Assembly (NCBI RefSeq): GCF_014648815.1 | Contig: NZ_BMRV01000007.1 | Location: 310,001 to 374,000, forward strand | From: Streptomyces flaveolus | GTDB lineage: Bacteria > Actinomycetota > Actinomycetes > Streptomycetales > Streptomycetaceae | Length of the DNA: 64,000 bases | Reading direction: 5' to 3' | Shown here: positions 52,255 through 60,508 of the stretch, piece by piece | Layout of the letters: each line of letters opens with the position of its first letter | Numbering within the stretch: the first letter of the stretch is position 1 | Position numbers and translations under genes: made by a program | The notes under the pieces: generated by a model | Database searches by the model: none | The model's input: the letters and a program-made list of their open reading frames with translations, nothing else | What the model was told of the DNA's origin: nothing

Positions 52255-53055
52255 ATGACCTCGCCCAGTGTCCTCCCGGCCCCCCACGCCTCCCCGCTCG
52301 ACCTCGGCGGCCGCACCGCCCTCGTCACCGGCGCCGCCGGCGGCATCGGCCGCGCCTGCGCGCTGCGGCTCGCCGCCGCCGGGGCCAAGGTCAGAGCGGT
52401 CGACCGGGACGCCACGGGGCTGGACGCGCTCGCCGAGCTGGCCGTGGACCTCACGGGCACCGTCGAACCCCAGGTCCTGGACCTGACCGACCTGGACGCC
52501 GCCGAACACGCGGCCGCCGGCACCGACGTCCTCGTCAACAACGCCGGGCTGCAGATGGTGCGGCCCCTGGAGGAGTTCCCGCCGGACGTCTTCCACACGG
52601 TGCTCACCGTCATGCTGGAGGCCCCCTTCCGCCTGATCCGCGGCGCCCTGCCCCACATGTACGGGCAGGGCTGGGGCCGCATCGTGAACGTCTCCTCCGT
52701 GCACGGACTGCGCGCCTCCGCCTACAAGTCGGCCTACGTGTCCGCCAAGCACGGACTGGAGGGCCTGTCCAAGACCGCCGCCCTGGAGGGAGCCGCCCAC
52801 GGCGTCACCTCCAACTGCGTGAACCCCTCCTACGTCCGCACCCCGCTCGTGGAGAAGCAGATCACCGACCAGGCCCGGGCGCACGGCATCCCCGAGGAGC
52901 AGGTGCTGTCCGACGTGCTGCTGCGCGACAGCGCGCTGCGGCGGCTCATCGAACCGGAGGAGGTCGCCGAGGCCGTGGCGTACCTGTGCGGCCCGCAGGC
53001 GTCCTTCGTCACCGGCACGTCCCTCGTCCTGGACGGCGGCTGGACCGCGCACTGA
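52255..53055 (+). CDS. bdhA: 3-hydroxybutyrate dehydrogenase
   Basis: A 266-residue short-chain dehydrogenase converting D-3-hydroxybutyrate to acetoacetate with NAD+. The nucleotide loop is TALVTGAAGGIGRACAL (residue 22 on), the NNAG motif is DVLVNNAGLQ, and the catalytic Ser-Tyr-Lys lie in NVSSVHGLRASAYKSAYVSAKHG. The final WTAH and QASFVTGTSLVLDGGW match 3-hydroxybutyrate dehydrogenases closely. It is followed on the same strand by a GAF/PucR-type regulator and then by the convergent MHS transporter gene, together forming a ketone-body utilisation unit. Confidence 0.88.
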   Translation: MTSPSVLPAPHASPLDLGGRTALVTGAAGGIGRACALRLAAAGAKVRAVDRDATGLDALAELAVDLTGTVEPQVLDLTDLDAAEHAAAGTDVLVNNAGLQMVRPLEEFPPDVFHTVLTVMLEAPFRLIRGALPHMYGQGWGRIVNVSSVHGLRASAYKSAYVSAKHGLEGLSKTAALEGAAHGVTSNCVNPSYVRTPLVEKQITDQARAHGIPEEQVLSDVLLRDSALRRLIEPEEVAEAVAYLCGPQASFVTGTSLVLDGGWTAH

Positions 53056-53170
53056 GCGGGGCGACGATGCGCGCTCCGAGCGGGACGATGCGTGTGCCGA
53101 TCAGGGCGACGCCCCCGGCGGCCCGGGTTTTCCACAGGGCTGCCGGGACGACCGTGCGATGGGGAATCCT

Positions 53171-55138
53171 GTGAGCATGTCCCGCGATCACGCGCAGTCC
53201 GCCGAGCGTCCCGTCCACCATGCCGCGGCGCCGGTGCCCCCCGCGGCGCCCGCCGGTGCCGAGACGCCCTTCCTGGAACTGCTGGCCAGGGGAGCCTCCG
53301 CCGACGCCTACGAGCAGCCGGTGCTCCTCGCCCGCGCGGAGGGCGGACCGGCCGGACGGATCGCCGCGCTCGAGCGGGCCAAGCTCCTCGCGCTGCGCGT
53401 GCGCTCCGAGCTGGAGGGCCGGCGCAGGCGCGAGGCCGAACTGTCGGCACTGTTCGAGACGGCCCACGACCTCGCCGGGCTGCGCGACCTGGACGCCGTA
53501 CTGCGCGCGATCGTGCAGCGGGCCCGCTCGCTGCTCGGCACGGACGTGGCCTACCTCAGCCTCAACGACCCGGCACGCGGTGACACCTACATGCGCGTCA
53601 CCGAAGGCTCGGTCGCGGCCCGCTTCCAGCAGCTGAGGCTCGGCATGGGGGAAGGGCTCGGCGGCCTCGTCGCCCAGACCGCCCGGCCCTACGTCACCGA
53701 GGACTACTTCAAGGACGCCCGTTTCCAGCACACCAGCACCATCGACACGGGCGTACGGGACGAGGGACTCGTCGCGATCCTGGGCGTGCCCCTGATGCTC
53801 GGGCACCACGTCATCGGCGTGCTGTTCGCGGCCGACCGGCGCGCCCGGGTCTTCGAGCGGGAGCAGATCGCCCTGCTCGGTTCCTTCGCGGCCCTCGCGG
53901 CGGCGGCCATCGACACCGCCAACCTGCTCGCGGAGACCCGCTCGGCCCTCGCCGAGCTGGAGCGGGCCAACGAGATCATCAAGGACCGCAGCGGCGTCAT
54001 CGAACGCGCCTCCGACGTCCACGACCGGCTCGCCGAGCTGGTCCTGCGCGGCGGCGGCGTCCACGACGTGGCCGCCGCGGTCTCCCAGGTCCTGGCCGGC
54101 ACCGTCGAGTTCACCGAGGCCGCCGCGGCACCCGCCCGGGCCCTGGAGACGTCCCGCGCGGAAGGACACGCGGTGCGGCACGACGACGACTGGATCGCCG
54201 CCGTCACCGCCGGCGGCGAACTGCTCGGCGCCCTGGTCCTGCGCGGCCATCCGGGACTCGACCCCGTGGACCAGCTCACCCTGGAGCGGGCCGCGATGGT
54301 CACCTCCCTGCTGCTGCTCGCCCGGCGCTCCGCCGCCGAGGCCGAACAGCGGGTGCGCGGCGAACTGCTGGACGACCTCCTCGACGCCCGCGACCGCGAC
54401 CCGCGCCTGCTGCGCGAACGCGCCCGACGGCTGCACGCCGACCTCGACGCCACGCACGTGGTGCTCGCCGCCCGCCTCGACGCCGTCGCGCCCGACGCCG
54501 ACCAGGAGGCGGACGCCCGCCGGCGCCTGTGGGCCGCGGCCTCCCACCTCGCCGCGACCCGGCACGGCCTGGCCGCCGCCCGCGACGGCGGCACCGTCCT
54601 GCTGCTGCCCCTCGGCCCCCGGGACGGTGCCACGGAGCTGGCCCGCCGTACCGCACGGGAGCTGGGCACCGCCGTCCACGAGGCCGTCACCGTCGGCGCC
54701 TCCGCACCCCTCGAGGACCTCGCCGCCCGCCCCGAGACCGTGGCCGCCGCCTACCACGAGGCCAGACGCTGCCTGGACGCCCTGCGGTTGCTGAGCCGCT
54801 CCGGGGACGGTGCCGCCGCCGAGGACTTCGGGTTCCTGGGACTGCTCCTGGCCGGCGACCGGGACATAGCCGGCTTCGTCGACCGCACCATCGGCCAGGT
54901 CGTGGACTACGACGAGCGACGCGGCACCGAACTGGTGCGGACCCTCGACGCGTACTTCGCCTGCGGCATGAGCCCCGCACGCACCAAGGACGAGCTGCAC
55001 GTCCACGTGAACACGGTCGCGCAGCGCCTGGAACGCGTCGCCCGCCTCCTCGGCGACGACTGGCAGAGCCCCGCCCGCACGCTGGAGATACAACTGGCCC
55101 TGAGGCTGCACCGGTTGTCGGTCCCGGCACAGCGCTGA
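53171..55138 (+). CDS. GAF and PucR-type HTH transcriptional regulator
   Basis: A 655-residue CdaR/PucR-like regulator. After a disordered N-terminus, residues 75-260 form a GAF domain (AELSALFETAHDLAGLRDLDAVLRAIVQRARSLLGTDVAYLSLNDP onward, ending CFEREQIALLGSFAALAA-like). A long middle region is followed by a GGDEF-like degenerate module, then the PucR-type C-terminal helix-turn-helix (ELVRTLDAYFACGMSPARTKDELHVHVNTVAQRLERVARLLG). It should sense a small acid via GAF and activate the neighbouring dehydrogenase and transporter. The GTG at 53171 has GGGGA five bases upstream; ATGs at 53159 and 53177 are in frame. Confidence 0.85.
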   Translation: MSMSRDHAQSAERPVHHAAAPVPPAAPAGAETPFLELLARGASADAYEQPVLLARAEGGPAGRIAALERAKLLALRVRSELEGRRRREAELSALFETAHDLAGLRDLDAVLRAIVQRARSLLGTDVAYLSLNDPARGDTYMRVTEGSVAARFQQLRLGMGEGLGGLVAQTARPYVTEDYFKDARFQHTSTIDTGVRDEGLVAILGVPLMLGHHVIGVLFAADRRARVFEREQIALLGSFAALAAAAIDTANLLAETRSALAELERANEIIKDRSGVIERASDVHDRLAELVLRGGGVHDVAAAVSQVLAGTVEFTEAAAAPARALETSRAEGHAVRHDDDWIAAVTAGGELLGALVLRGHPGLDPVDQLTLERAAMVTSLLLLARRSAAEAEQRVRGELLDDLLDARDRDPRLLRERARRLHADLDATHVVLAARLDAVAPDADQEADARRRLWAAASHLAATRHGLAAARDGGTVLLLPLGPRDGATELARRTARELGTAVHEAVTVGASAPLEDLAARPETVAAAYHEARRCLDALRLLSRSGDGAAAEDFGFLGLLLAGDRDIAGFVDRTIGQVVDYDERRGTELVRTLDAYFACGMSPARTKDELHVHVNTVAQRLERVARLLGDDWQSPARTLEIQLALRLHRLSVPAQR

Positions 55139-55167
55139 CCCCCGCACGCGGGGGCGTACGGGGGTCA
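55136..55167. terminator. Bidirectional hairpin terminator
   Basis: TGACCCCCG (55136-55144) pairs with CGGGGGTCA (55159-55167), and an inner CCCCCGCACGCGGGGG stem overlaps it. It separates the regulator from the convergent MHS transporter gene. Confidence 0.75.
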
Positions 55168-55179
55168 GCGGCGCGGCAG

Positions 55180-56559
55180 TCAGGCGGTACGCGCACCGGT
55201 GGGGCGGGAGCCGGCCGGCTCCTCGGCACCCTCCTCCGCGGACGCGACGTCGGTGAGATCCCGGTGGCGGGTCTCCTTGGCCACGCCCACGGCGACCAGT
55301 GTGATCAGCACCGCGGCGATGACGTAGAGGGAGATGAACGTCGAGCTGTCGTACTCGTTCAGCAGCGCCGTGGCGATCAGCGGCGCGGGGGCGCCTGCCG
55401 CGACCGACGCGAACTGGGCGCCGATGGAGGCACCGGAGTAGCGCATCCGGGTCGCGAACATCTCGGAGAAAAAGGCCGCCTGGGGCGCGTACATCGCGCC
55501 GTGCAGCACCAGGCCCACGGTCACCGCGAGGAGGAGGCTGCCGAAGTGACCGGAGTCGATGAGCATGAAGAAGGGGAACATCCACAGCCCCACGCCGGCC
55601 GCCCCCAGCAGGTACACCGGACGGCGGCCGATCCGGTCCGACAGCGCACCCCAGGCCGGGATGACCGCGAAGTGCACGGCCGAGGCGATCAGCACCGCGT
55701 TGAGCGCCGTCTGCTTGGAGACCTCGGCCGCGGTGGTGGCGTAGACGAGGATGAAGGCCGTGATGACGTAGTAGCTGATGTTCTCCGCCATCCGCGCGCC
55801 CATCGCGATCAGCACGTCACGCCAGTGGTGCCGGAGCACGGCGACCAGCGGAAGCGGCTCGGCGTCCGCCTTGCGCGCCTCCGACTGCGCCAACGCCTGC
55901 TTGAAGACGGGGGATTCGTCGACGGACAGGCGGATCCACAGACCGACCATGACCAGGACGCCGGACAGCAGGAACGGTATCCGCCAGCCCCAGCTGGTGA
56001 ACGCGGCGTCCGACAGCACCGCCGTCAGCAGCGACAGCACGCCGGTCGCCAGCAACTGTCCGGCCGGCGCTCCGGTCTGCGGCCACGAGGCCCAGAACCC
56101 GCGGCGCCGGGCGTCCCCGTGCTCGGACACCAGCAGCACGGCACCGCCCCACTCGCCGCCGAGCGCGAACCCCTGCACGAGCCGCAGCACGGTCAGCAGC
56201 ACCGGAGCGGCCGTGCCGACGGTGGCGTGCGTCGGCAGCAGCCCGATGGCGAAGGTGGCCCCGCCCATCAGCATCAGGCTCAGCACCAGCAGCTTCTTGC
56301 GTCCGAGCCGGTCGCCGTAGTGCCCGAAGACCAGCGCGCCGAGCGGACGGGCGGCGAACCCGACGGCATAGGTCAGGAACGACAGCAGGGTGCCGACCAG
56401 CGGGTCGGAGTCCGGGAAGAACAGCTTGTTGAAGACGAGGGCGGCGGCGGAGCCGTAGAGGAAGAAGTCGTACCACTCGATGGTGGTGCCGATGAGGGAC
56501 GCGGCGACGATGCGCTTGAGAGTGCCGGGTGTCGGGGGAGCGGATGCTGCTGAGGCCAT
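55180..56559 (-). CDS. MHS family MFS transporter
   Basis: A 459-residue metabolite:H+ symporter (MHS) of the MFS, related to ShiA and KgtP. Family marks: ASLIGTTIEWYDFFLYGSAAALVFNKLFFP at the first helix, FGHYGDRLGRKKLLVLSLMLMG in the loop 2-3, LVQGFALGGEWGGAVLLVSEHG in helix 4 and the C-terminal-domain motif GALSDRIGRRP. Twelve helices fit. The ATG at 56559 begins MASAASAPPTPGTLKR. The position beside the 3-hydroxybutyrate dehydrogenase and its GAF/PucR regulator suggests uptake of 3-hydroxybutyrate, with other short carboxylates possible. Confidence 0.9.
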   Translation of the reverse strand: MASAASAPPTPGTLKRIVAASLIGTTIEWYDFFLYGSAAALVFNKLFFPDSDPLVGTLLSFLTYAVGFAARPLGALVFGHYGDRLGRKKLLVLSLMLMGGATFAIGLLPTHATVGTAAPVLLTVLRLVQGFALGGEWGGAVLLVSEHGDARRRGFWASWPQTGAPAGQLLATGVLSLLTAVLSDAAFTSWGWRIPFLLSGVLVMVGLWIRLSVDESPVFKQALAQSEARKADAEPLPLVAVLRHHWRDVLIAMGARMAENISYYVITAFILVYATTAAEVSKQTALNAVLIASAVHFAVIPAWGALSDRIGRRPVYLLGAAGVGLWMFPFFMLIDSGHFGSLLLAVTVGLVLHGAMYAPQAAFFSEMFATRMRYSGASIGAQFASVAAGAPAPLIATALLNEYDSSTFISLYVIAAVLITLVAVGVAKETRHRDLTDVASAEEGAEEPAGSRPTGARTA

Positions 56560-56860
56560 GTGCGCCACTTCCTCGTGTGCGGTGGGGACGGGTACGTGTC
56601 GGCACACCGTAGGAAGCCGCAGGTCAGGGGCACATGTGGCGGGGCACCATAGTTCGGCGGCCGGCTATGCGCGCGGCCACCATGCCGCCGTACGCACCTG
56701 CGGAGCGTCGAGCGGTCTCGCTCACCGCGTCGCCGATGCCCATGTGTGAGTGCACCCGTCCGGGGCACTGCGGCGCGTGAGGCGGAACAGCCCTCCGCAT
56801 GGCATCGTGAGAACGGAGAGACGCGACCGAGGCGGGGGAGACCACGGGAGATCCGCAGTC
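56560..56860. other. Divergent MHS/PP2C regulator gap
   Basis: 301 bases between the MHS and PP2C-like genes. GGGAG at 56846 is the likely ribosome site of the rightward gene. Imperfect G/C-rich dyads occur near 56640-56680 but none is convincing. No gene or RNA was found. Confidence 0.4.
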
Positions 56861-58981
56861 GTGGAACATGCAAAGGTCTCGCAGGGCTACGGGCCGCCGA
56901 CGTCGCTACCTCCGGGCGTGGCGCGACAGCTGGGCGTGGAGACGGCGGCGGCGCTGCTCGACATCGTGTGCGCCGAGGCGCCGGTCGGCCTGTACATCCT
57001 GGATGCCGACCTGCGCAGCCCGCGCTTCCGCAGCGGCACCCAGGGCACGCCGGCGCAGGCGGACCCGGACGAGAGCGTCTCCCTGGAGGCCTGTCTGTCC
57101 CTTCCCGACGTGCGACGGGCGCTGCACACGGTCCTGGAGACCGGTGAGGCAGTGCGCGATCTGCGCTGTGCTGTGCACCTCGGCCGCCGGGAGCGACGCA
57201 AGCGTGCGCTGTCCCTCTCGGCCTATCCCCTGCATCATCTGGAGCACCGCACGCTCGGGCTGGCCGTGACCCTGACCGACCGCACGGCCCGTGAGCGCGC
57301 CGAAACGCGGCTGGGTGTGCTCGAACGGGCGGACTCGGTGATCGGCAGCTCCCTGGATGTGTTCCGCACCGCGCAGGAACTGGCCGAGAGCGCTGTTCCC
57401 GGGCTCGCGGACGCAGCCGCCGTCGACGTACTCGACGCCGTCCTGCACGGTGACGCTCCCCCGCCGGGGCCCCTCCTGGACTCCGTCACCGTCCGCCGGG
57501 CGGGCTTCGCGACGGCAGGGCGAGCGAGCGGGAGCAGTGTGCACGAGGTGGGCGGCGTGCGCGTCCTGCGGCAGGGCCGGCCGTACGCCTACGTGCTCGC
57601 CGATCTGACCCCCCGAGTGATGAACGATCTCGGCCGTGACGACTCGGCACCGTGGCTGTCGCACGACCCGGACCGCGCGGCGGCGTTCCGGAGAGCCGGC
57701 GTGCACTCGGTCCTGATCGTCCCCCTCGCCGCTCGTGGCGTGGTGCTGGGCGTTGCCGCGTTCTACCGCGCGGGGGAGTCGGATCCGTTCGACGACGCGG
57801 ACGTCGGTGTTGCCGGGGAACTGGCGGCGCGGGCCGCGCTCTGCCTCGACAACGCGCGTCTCTACACGCGCGAGCGAACCTTGGCGCGGATCGCGCAGCG
57901 GGAGCTGCTGCCGAGGCACATGCCGGCGATGCGTGCCGTCGAGACGGCCCACGCGTATCTCCCCGTGGCGGCGGGTGGCTCCTGGTTCGATGTGATTCCG
58001 CTGTCGGGGGCCCGCGTGGCGTTGGTGGCGGGTGAGGTGCGGGGCAGCGGGCTGCGCGCAGCCACGGCGATGGGGCAGCTGCGCACGGCCGTTCACGCGT
58101 TCGCCGCGATGGACCTGGAACCCGTCGAACTCATGACACGGTTGCACGAGTTGACTGCCTCCGTCTCTCTGGACGAGACGCCACGGGACTCCCAGCCGCA
58201 AGGCGGCGGTTCCGCGCCGCACACTCCGCCGGCGAGCTGCCTGTACGTCGTGTACGACCCGGCGAGTCTGCGGTGCGAGGCCGTCAGTGCGGCGCACCCG
58301 CCGCCCGTCGTGGCGCCCCCACAGACGCGGCCGTATCTTCTGGACCTCACCCCCGGGCCCGAACTGGGCCGCGGGACCGCCTCGTACGGGTCGACGACCG
58401 TCGAGTTGGCGGCAGACACCGTACTCGCCCTGTTCAACCGGGGCCTGGTGTACGGCACAAGGGGAGACGGCGATCGACTGGCCGTGCTCAGGGACCACCT
58501 GACCCGGGCCTCCGAGCGTCCGCTGCGGCAGCTGTGCGACACGCTGGTGACCAGGGTGCTGCCGGACGGGCCCGAGGGGGACGCGTTGCTGCTCCTCGCC
58601 CGCACCCGGGCCCTCGGCCCCCGCGAACTCGGATGCTGGACCTTGGCCGATGACCCGCGGAGCGCCTCCAGGGCCCGGAGGCTGGTCGCCGACACGCTGG
58701 CCGAATGGGGGTTGGACGACCTCGTCCCCGGCGCTGAACTGATCGTCAGTGAACTGGTCACCAACGCCGTGCGTTACGCCGAGGGCGGCATCGGTCTGCG
58801 TCTGATCCGCGACGACACGCTCACCTGCGAGGTCACGGACTCCACCAGTGTCGCACCCCACCTGCGTCTCGCCGACGAGTCCGACGAGGGGGGCCGTGGC
58901 CTCTACCTCGTCGGACGGCTCGGCAGGCGCTGGGGGACGCGCCACTCCGCTCGCGGCAAGACGATCTGGGTCGAGCTGTGA
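56861..58981 (+). CDS. PAS/GAF/PP2C/HATPase regulator with degenerate phosphatase
   Basis: A 706-residue cytoplasmic regulator common in Streptomyces. A PAS-like region (residues 20-140) and a GAF domain (145-335) precede a SpoIIE/PP2C-type domain and a C-terminal HATPase (590-706; SELVTNAVRYAEGGIG N-box, EVTDSTSVAPHLR, DEGGRGLYLVGRLGRRWG). In the phosphatase the usual GGDWYD reads GGSWFD (Ser374), the GDV motif reads GEV (Glu392), and TDGL reads NRGL (Arg527); the Asp of the last DDVALL motif survives as Asp574. Most metal ligands are thus changed and activity is doubtful, while the kinase-like domain looks intact. GTG 56861 follows GGGAG at ten bases. Confidence 0.85.
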   Translation: MEHAKVSQGYGPPTSLPPGVARQLGVETAAALLDIVCAEAPVGLYILDADLRSPRFRSGTQGTPAQADPDESVSLEACLSLPDVRRALHTVLETGEAVRDLRCAVHLGRRERRKRALSLSAYPLHHLEHRTLGLAVTLTDRTARERAETRLGVLERADSVIGSSLDVFRTAQELAESAVPGLADAAAVDVLDAVLHGDAPPPGPLLDSVTVRRAGFATAGRASGSSVHEVGGVRVLRQGRPYAYVLADLTPRVMNDLGRDDSAPWLSHDPDRAAAFRRAGVHSVLIVPLAARGVVLGVAAFYRAGESDPFDDADVGVAGELAARAALCLDNARLYTRERTLARIAQRELLPRHMPAMRAVETAHAYLPVAAGGSWFDVIPLSGARVALVAGEVRGSGLRAATAMGQLRTAVHAFAAMDLEPVELMTRLHELTASVSLDETPRDSQPQGGGSAPHTPPASCLYVVYDPASLRCEAVSAAHPPPVVAPPQTRPYLLDLTPGPELGRGTASYGSTTVELAADTVLALFNRGLVYGTRGDGDRLAVLRDHLTRASERPLRQLCDTLVTRVLPDGPEGDALLLLARTRALGPRELGCWTLADDPRSASRARRLVADTLAEWGLDDLVPGAELIVSELVTNAVRYAEGGIGLRLIRDDTLTCEVTDSTSVAPHLRLADESDEGGRGLYLVGRLGRRWGTRHSARGKTIWVEL

Positions 58982-59045
58982 TGGACCTCCTGGCCCTCCT
59001 CCACCGCGTTCACGATGGTGCTCTGCATCGGGTGGCGGGGGCGTC

Positions 59046-59090
59046 GCCGAAGGCCGCGGGGCGGGACTCCTTCGCCACGCGGCCTTCGGC
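59046..59090. terminator. Long hairpin terminator between convergent genes
   Basis: GCCGAAGGCCGCG (59046-59058) pairs exactly with CGCGGCCTTCGGC (59078-59090) around a 19-base loop. It lies between the PP2C regulator and the imine-reductase-like gene and can serve both. Confidence 0.8.
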
Positions 59091-59138
59091 TCGGCGCCGG
59101 CCGCCGGACCGGTGCGGGCCAGGGACATGCGGGGGTCG

Positions 59139-60047
59139 TCAGCGTGGTTGTCGGATGCTGTCGATGATGCGCGTCCAGTTGTCGCTGCCGTGTCCGTCCT
59201 TGATCGCGCGCTGGTAGTGGGCCTGCACGGCCAGGGGGAGCGCGAGGTCGAGGCCGAGTGACGTGCTGGTCTCGACGATGTGGTCGGACGTCGCACCCAT
59301 CATGGTGACCGTGCTGAGGTCGCCGGGATGCTCTCCGGCGTCGAGCGCGGCACCGGGGTGTTCCTCTCCCGCCCGCAGGATGTCGCCGATGGAGTCGGTG
59401 AAGGAGAGCAGCTCCGGCAGGGCTTCCCCGGCCTTCATTCCCGCGGTGCCCAGCATCGCGGTGGCGTGCATCAGACCGGACAAGGTGGTCAGGAACACCG
59501 CGAGTTGAGCCTGGTACATCATCTGGGCGAGGCCCGGTTCCTCACCCAGGTACTTCGGCGTCCCGAGCAGGGCCAACGTCTCCCGGTGACGGGTCATCAC
59601 CTCGTCGCGGCCGCTGTAGAAGACGTACGCCGCCTCCGTGCCGACCATCGGCGCGGGGACCATGACACCTCCGGTGAGGAAGGCGGCGCCGTGGCCCGCC
59701 GCCCAGGTCGCCGCCTCGCGTGTGCGGTCGGGAGTGTCGGAGCTCAGATTGACCAGCGTTCGGCCGGCGAGCGATTCGGTGGCGGTGCCGAGGATGTCGT
59801 ACATCGCCTGGTAGTCGGTGAGGCTGAGGATCACGAGGTCACTCGCCTCGACCGCCGCGCCGGGTGTCGGCGCGAGCGTCGCCCCGTCGGCGACGACGCC
59901 GTCGGCCCGGCCGGCGGTGCGGTTCCAGACGGTGACCCGGTGGCCGGCGGCGAGGAGGGTACGGGTCATCGCCTGTCCCATCGGGCCGAGCCCGATCACG
60001 GTGACAGTGCTGTTCTGCCTCGTGGTGCGGTTCTGTTGTTCGTTCAC
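59139..60047 (-). CDS. Imine reductase-like NAD(P)-binding oxidoreductase
   Basis: A 302-residue protein of the beta-hydroxyacid dehydrogenase/imine reductase superfamily. The Rossmann motif is VTVIGLGPMGQAMTRTLLAAGHRVTVWNRTAGRA, with Asn-Arg-Thr-type 2'-phosphate binding that favours NADPH. The helical C-terminal domain starts near residue 175 with MYQAQLAVFLTTLSGLMHATAML, as in imine reductases and reductive aminases. There is no clear lysine active site as in hydroxyisobutyrate dehydrogenases. GTG 60047 is preceded by GGAGGG, very close; a GTG at 60068 is the alternative. It is divergent from an HxlR regulator that probably controls it. Confidence 0.82.
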   Translation of the reverse strand: MNEQQNRTTRQNSTVTVIGLGPMGQAMTRTLLAAGHRVTVWNRTAGRADGVVADGATLAPTPGAAVEASDLVILSLTDYQAMYDILGTATESLAGRTLVNLSSDTPDRTREAATWAAGHGAAFLTGGVMVPAPMVGTEAAYVFYSGRDEVMTRHRETLALLGTPKYLGEEPGLAQMMYQAQLAVFLTTLSGLMHATAMLGTAGMKAGEALPELLSFTDSIGDILRAGEEHPGAALDAGEHPGDLSTVTMMGATSDHIVETSTSLGLDLALPLAVQAHYQRAIKDGHGSDNWTRIIDSIRQPR

Positions 60048-60080
60048 CCCTCCATCCTCGGAGAGCACGACTAGGCTCGG

Positions 60081-60107
60081 AAGTACCCACTAATTACTGC
60101 GGTACTT
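60081..60107. promoter_or_regulatory. HxlR operator inverted repeat
   Basis: AAGTACC (60081-60087) and GGTACTT (60101-60107) form perfect half-sites 13 bases apart in the short gap between the imine-reductase-like and HxlR genes. HxlR proteins usually bind such widely spaced repeats, so this is a good candidate for a shared operator. Confidence 0.7.
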
Positions 60108-60130
60108 ACCTTTTCGTAAGGGGATCAGCG

Positions 60131-60508
60131 ATGGCCGAGGCGCCGAGGTGCGGGCCCTACATCTGCGGCATCGACGCCGCGCTCGACGTGGTCAGCGGCA
60201 AGTGGAAAGGACTGATCCTCTGGGAGCTCGACACCCATCGCGTACGCCGCTTCGCCGAACTCCGCCGCGGTCTGCCGGGGGTGAGCGAGAAGATGCTGAC
60301 ACAGCATCTGCGTGAGATGGAGGCGGACGGTCTCGTGCACCGGAGGGTGTACGCCGAGGTACCGCCGCGGGTCGAGTACTCCCTGACCGAGCACGGGCAC
60401 ACCCTCAACCAGGCGCTCGCGCCGCTCGGCGCCTGGGGGACCGAGCGGATACGCCGCGAAGGCCGCGAGACGGTCGACGTGGCCGGCGCCGGCGTCACCC
60501 CGGCGTGA
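60131..60508 (+). CDS. HxlR family transcriptional regulator
   Basis: A 125-residue winged-helix regulator. It has the HxlR start CGPYICGIDAALDVVSGKWKGLILWEL, in which Cys12 is at the position used for redox or aldehyde sensing in several HxlR proteins, then RFAELRRGLPGVSEKMLTQHLREMEADGLVHRRVYAEVPPRVEYSLTEHG. It is divergent from the imine-reductase-like gene, whose expression it likely controls through the repeat at 60081-60107. Its 3' end overlaps the convergent pxpC gene by 14 bases. Confidence 0.92.
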   Translation: MAEAPRCGPYICGIDAALDVVSGKWKGLILWELDTHRVRRFAELRRGLPGVSEKMLTQHLREMEADGLVHRRVYAEVPPRVEYSLTEHGHTLNQALAPLGAWGTERIRREGRETVDVAGAGVTPA

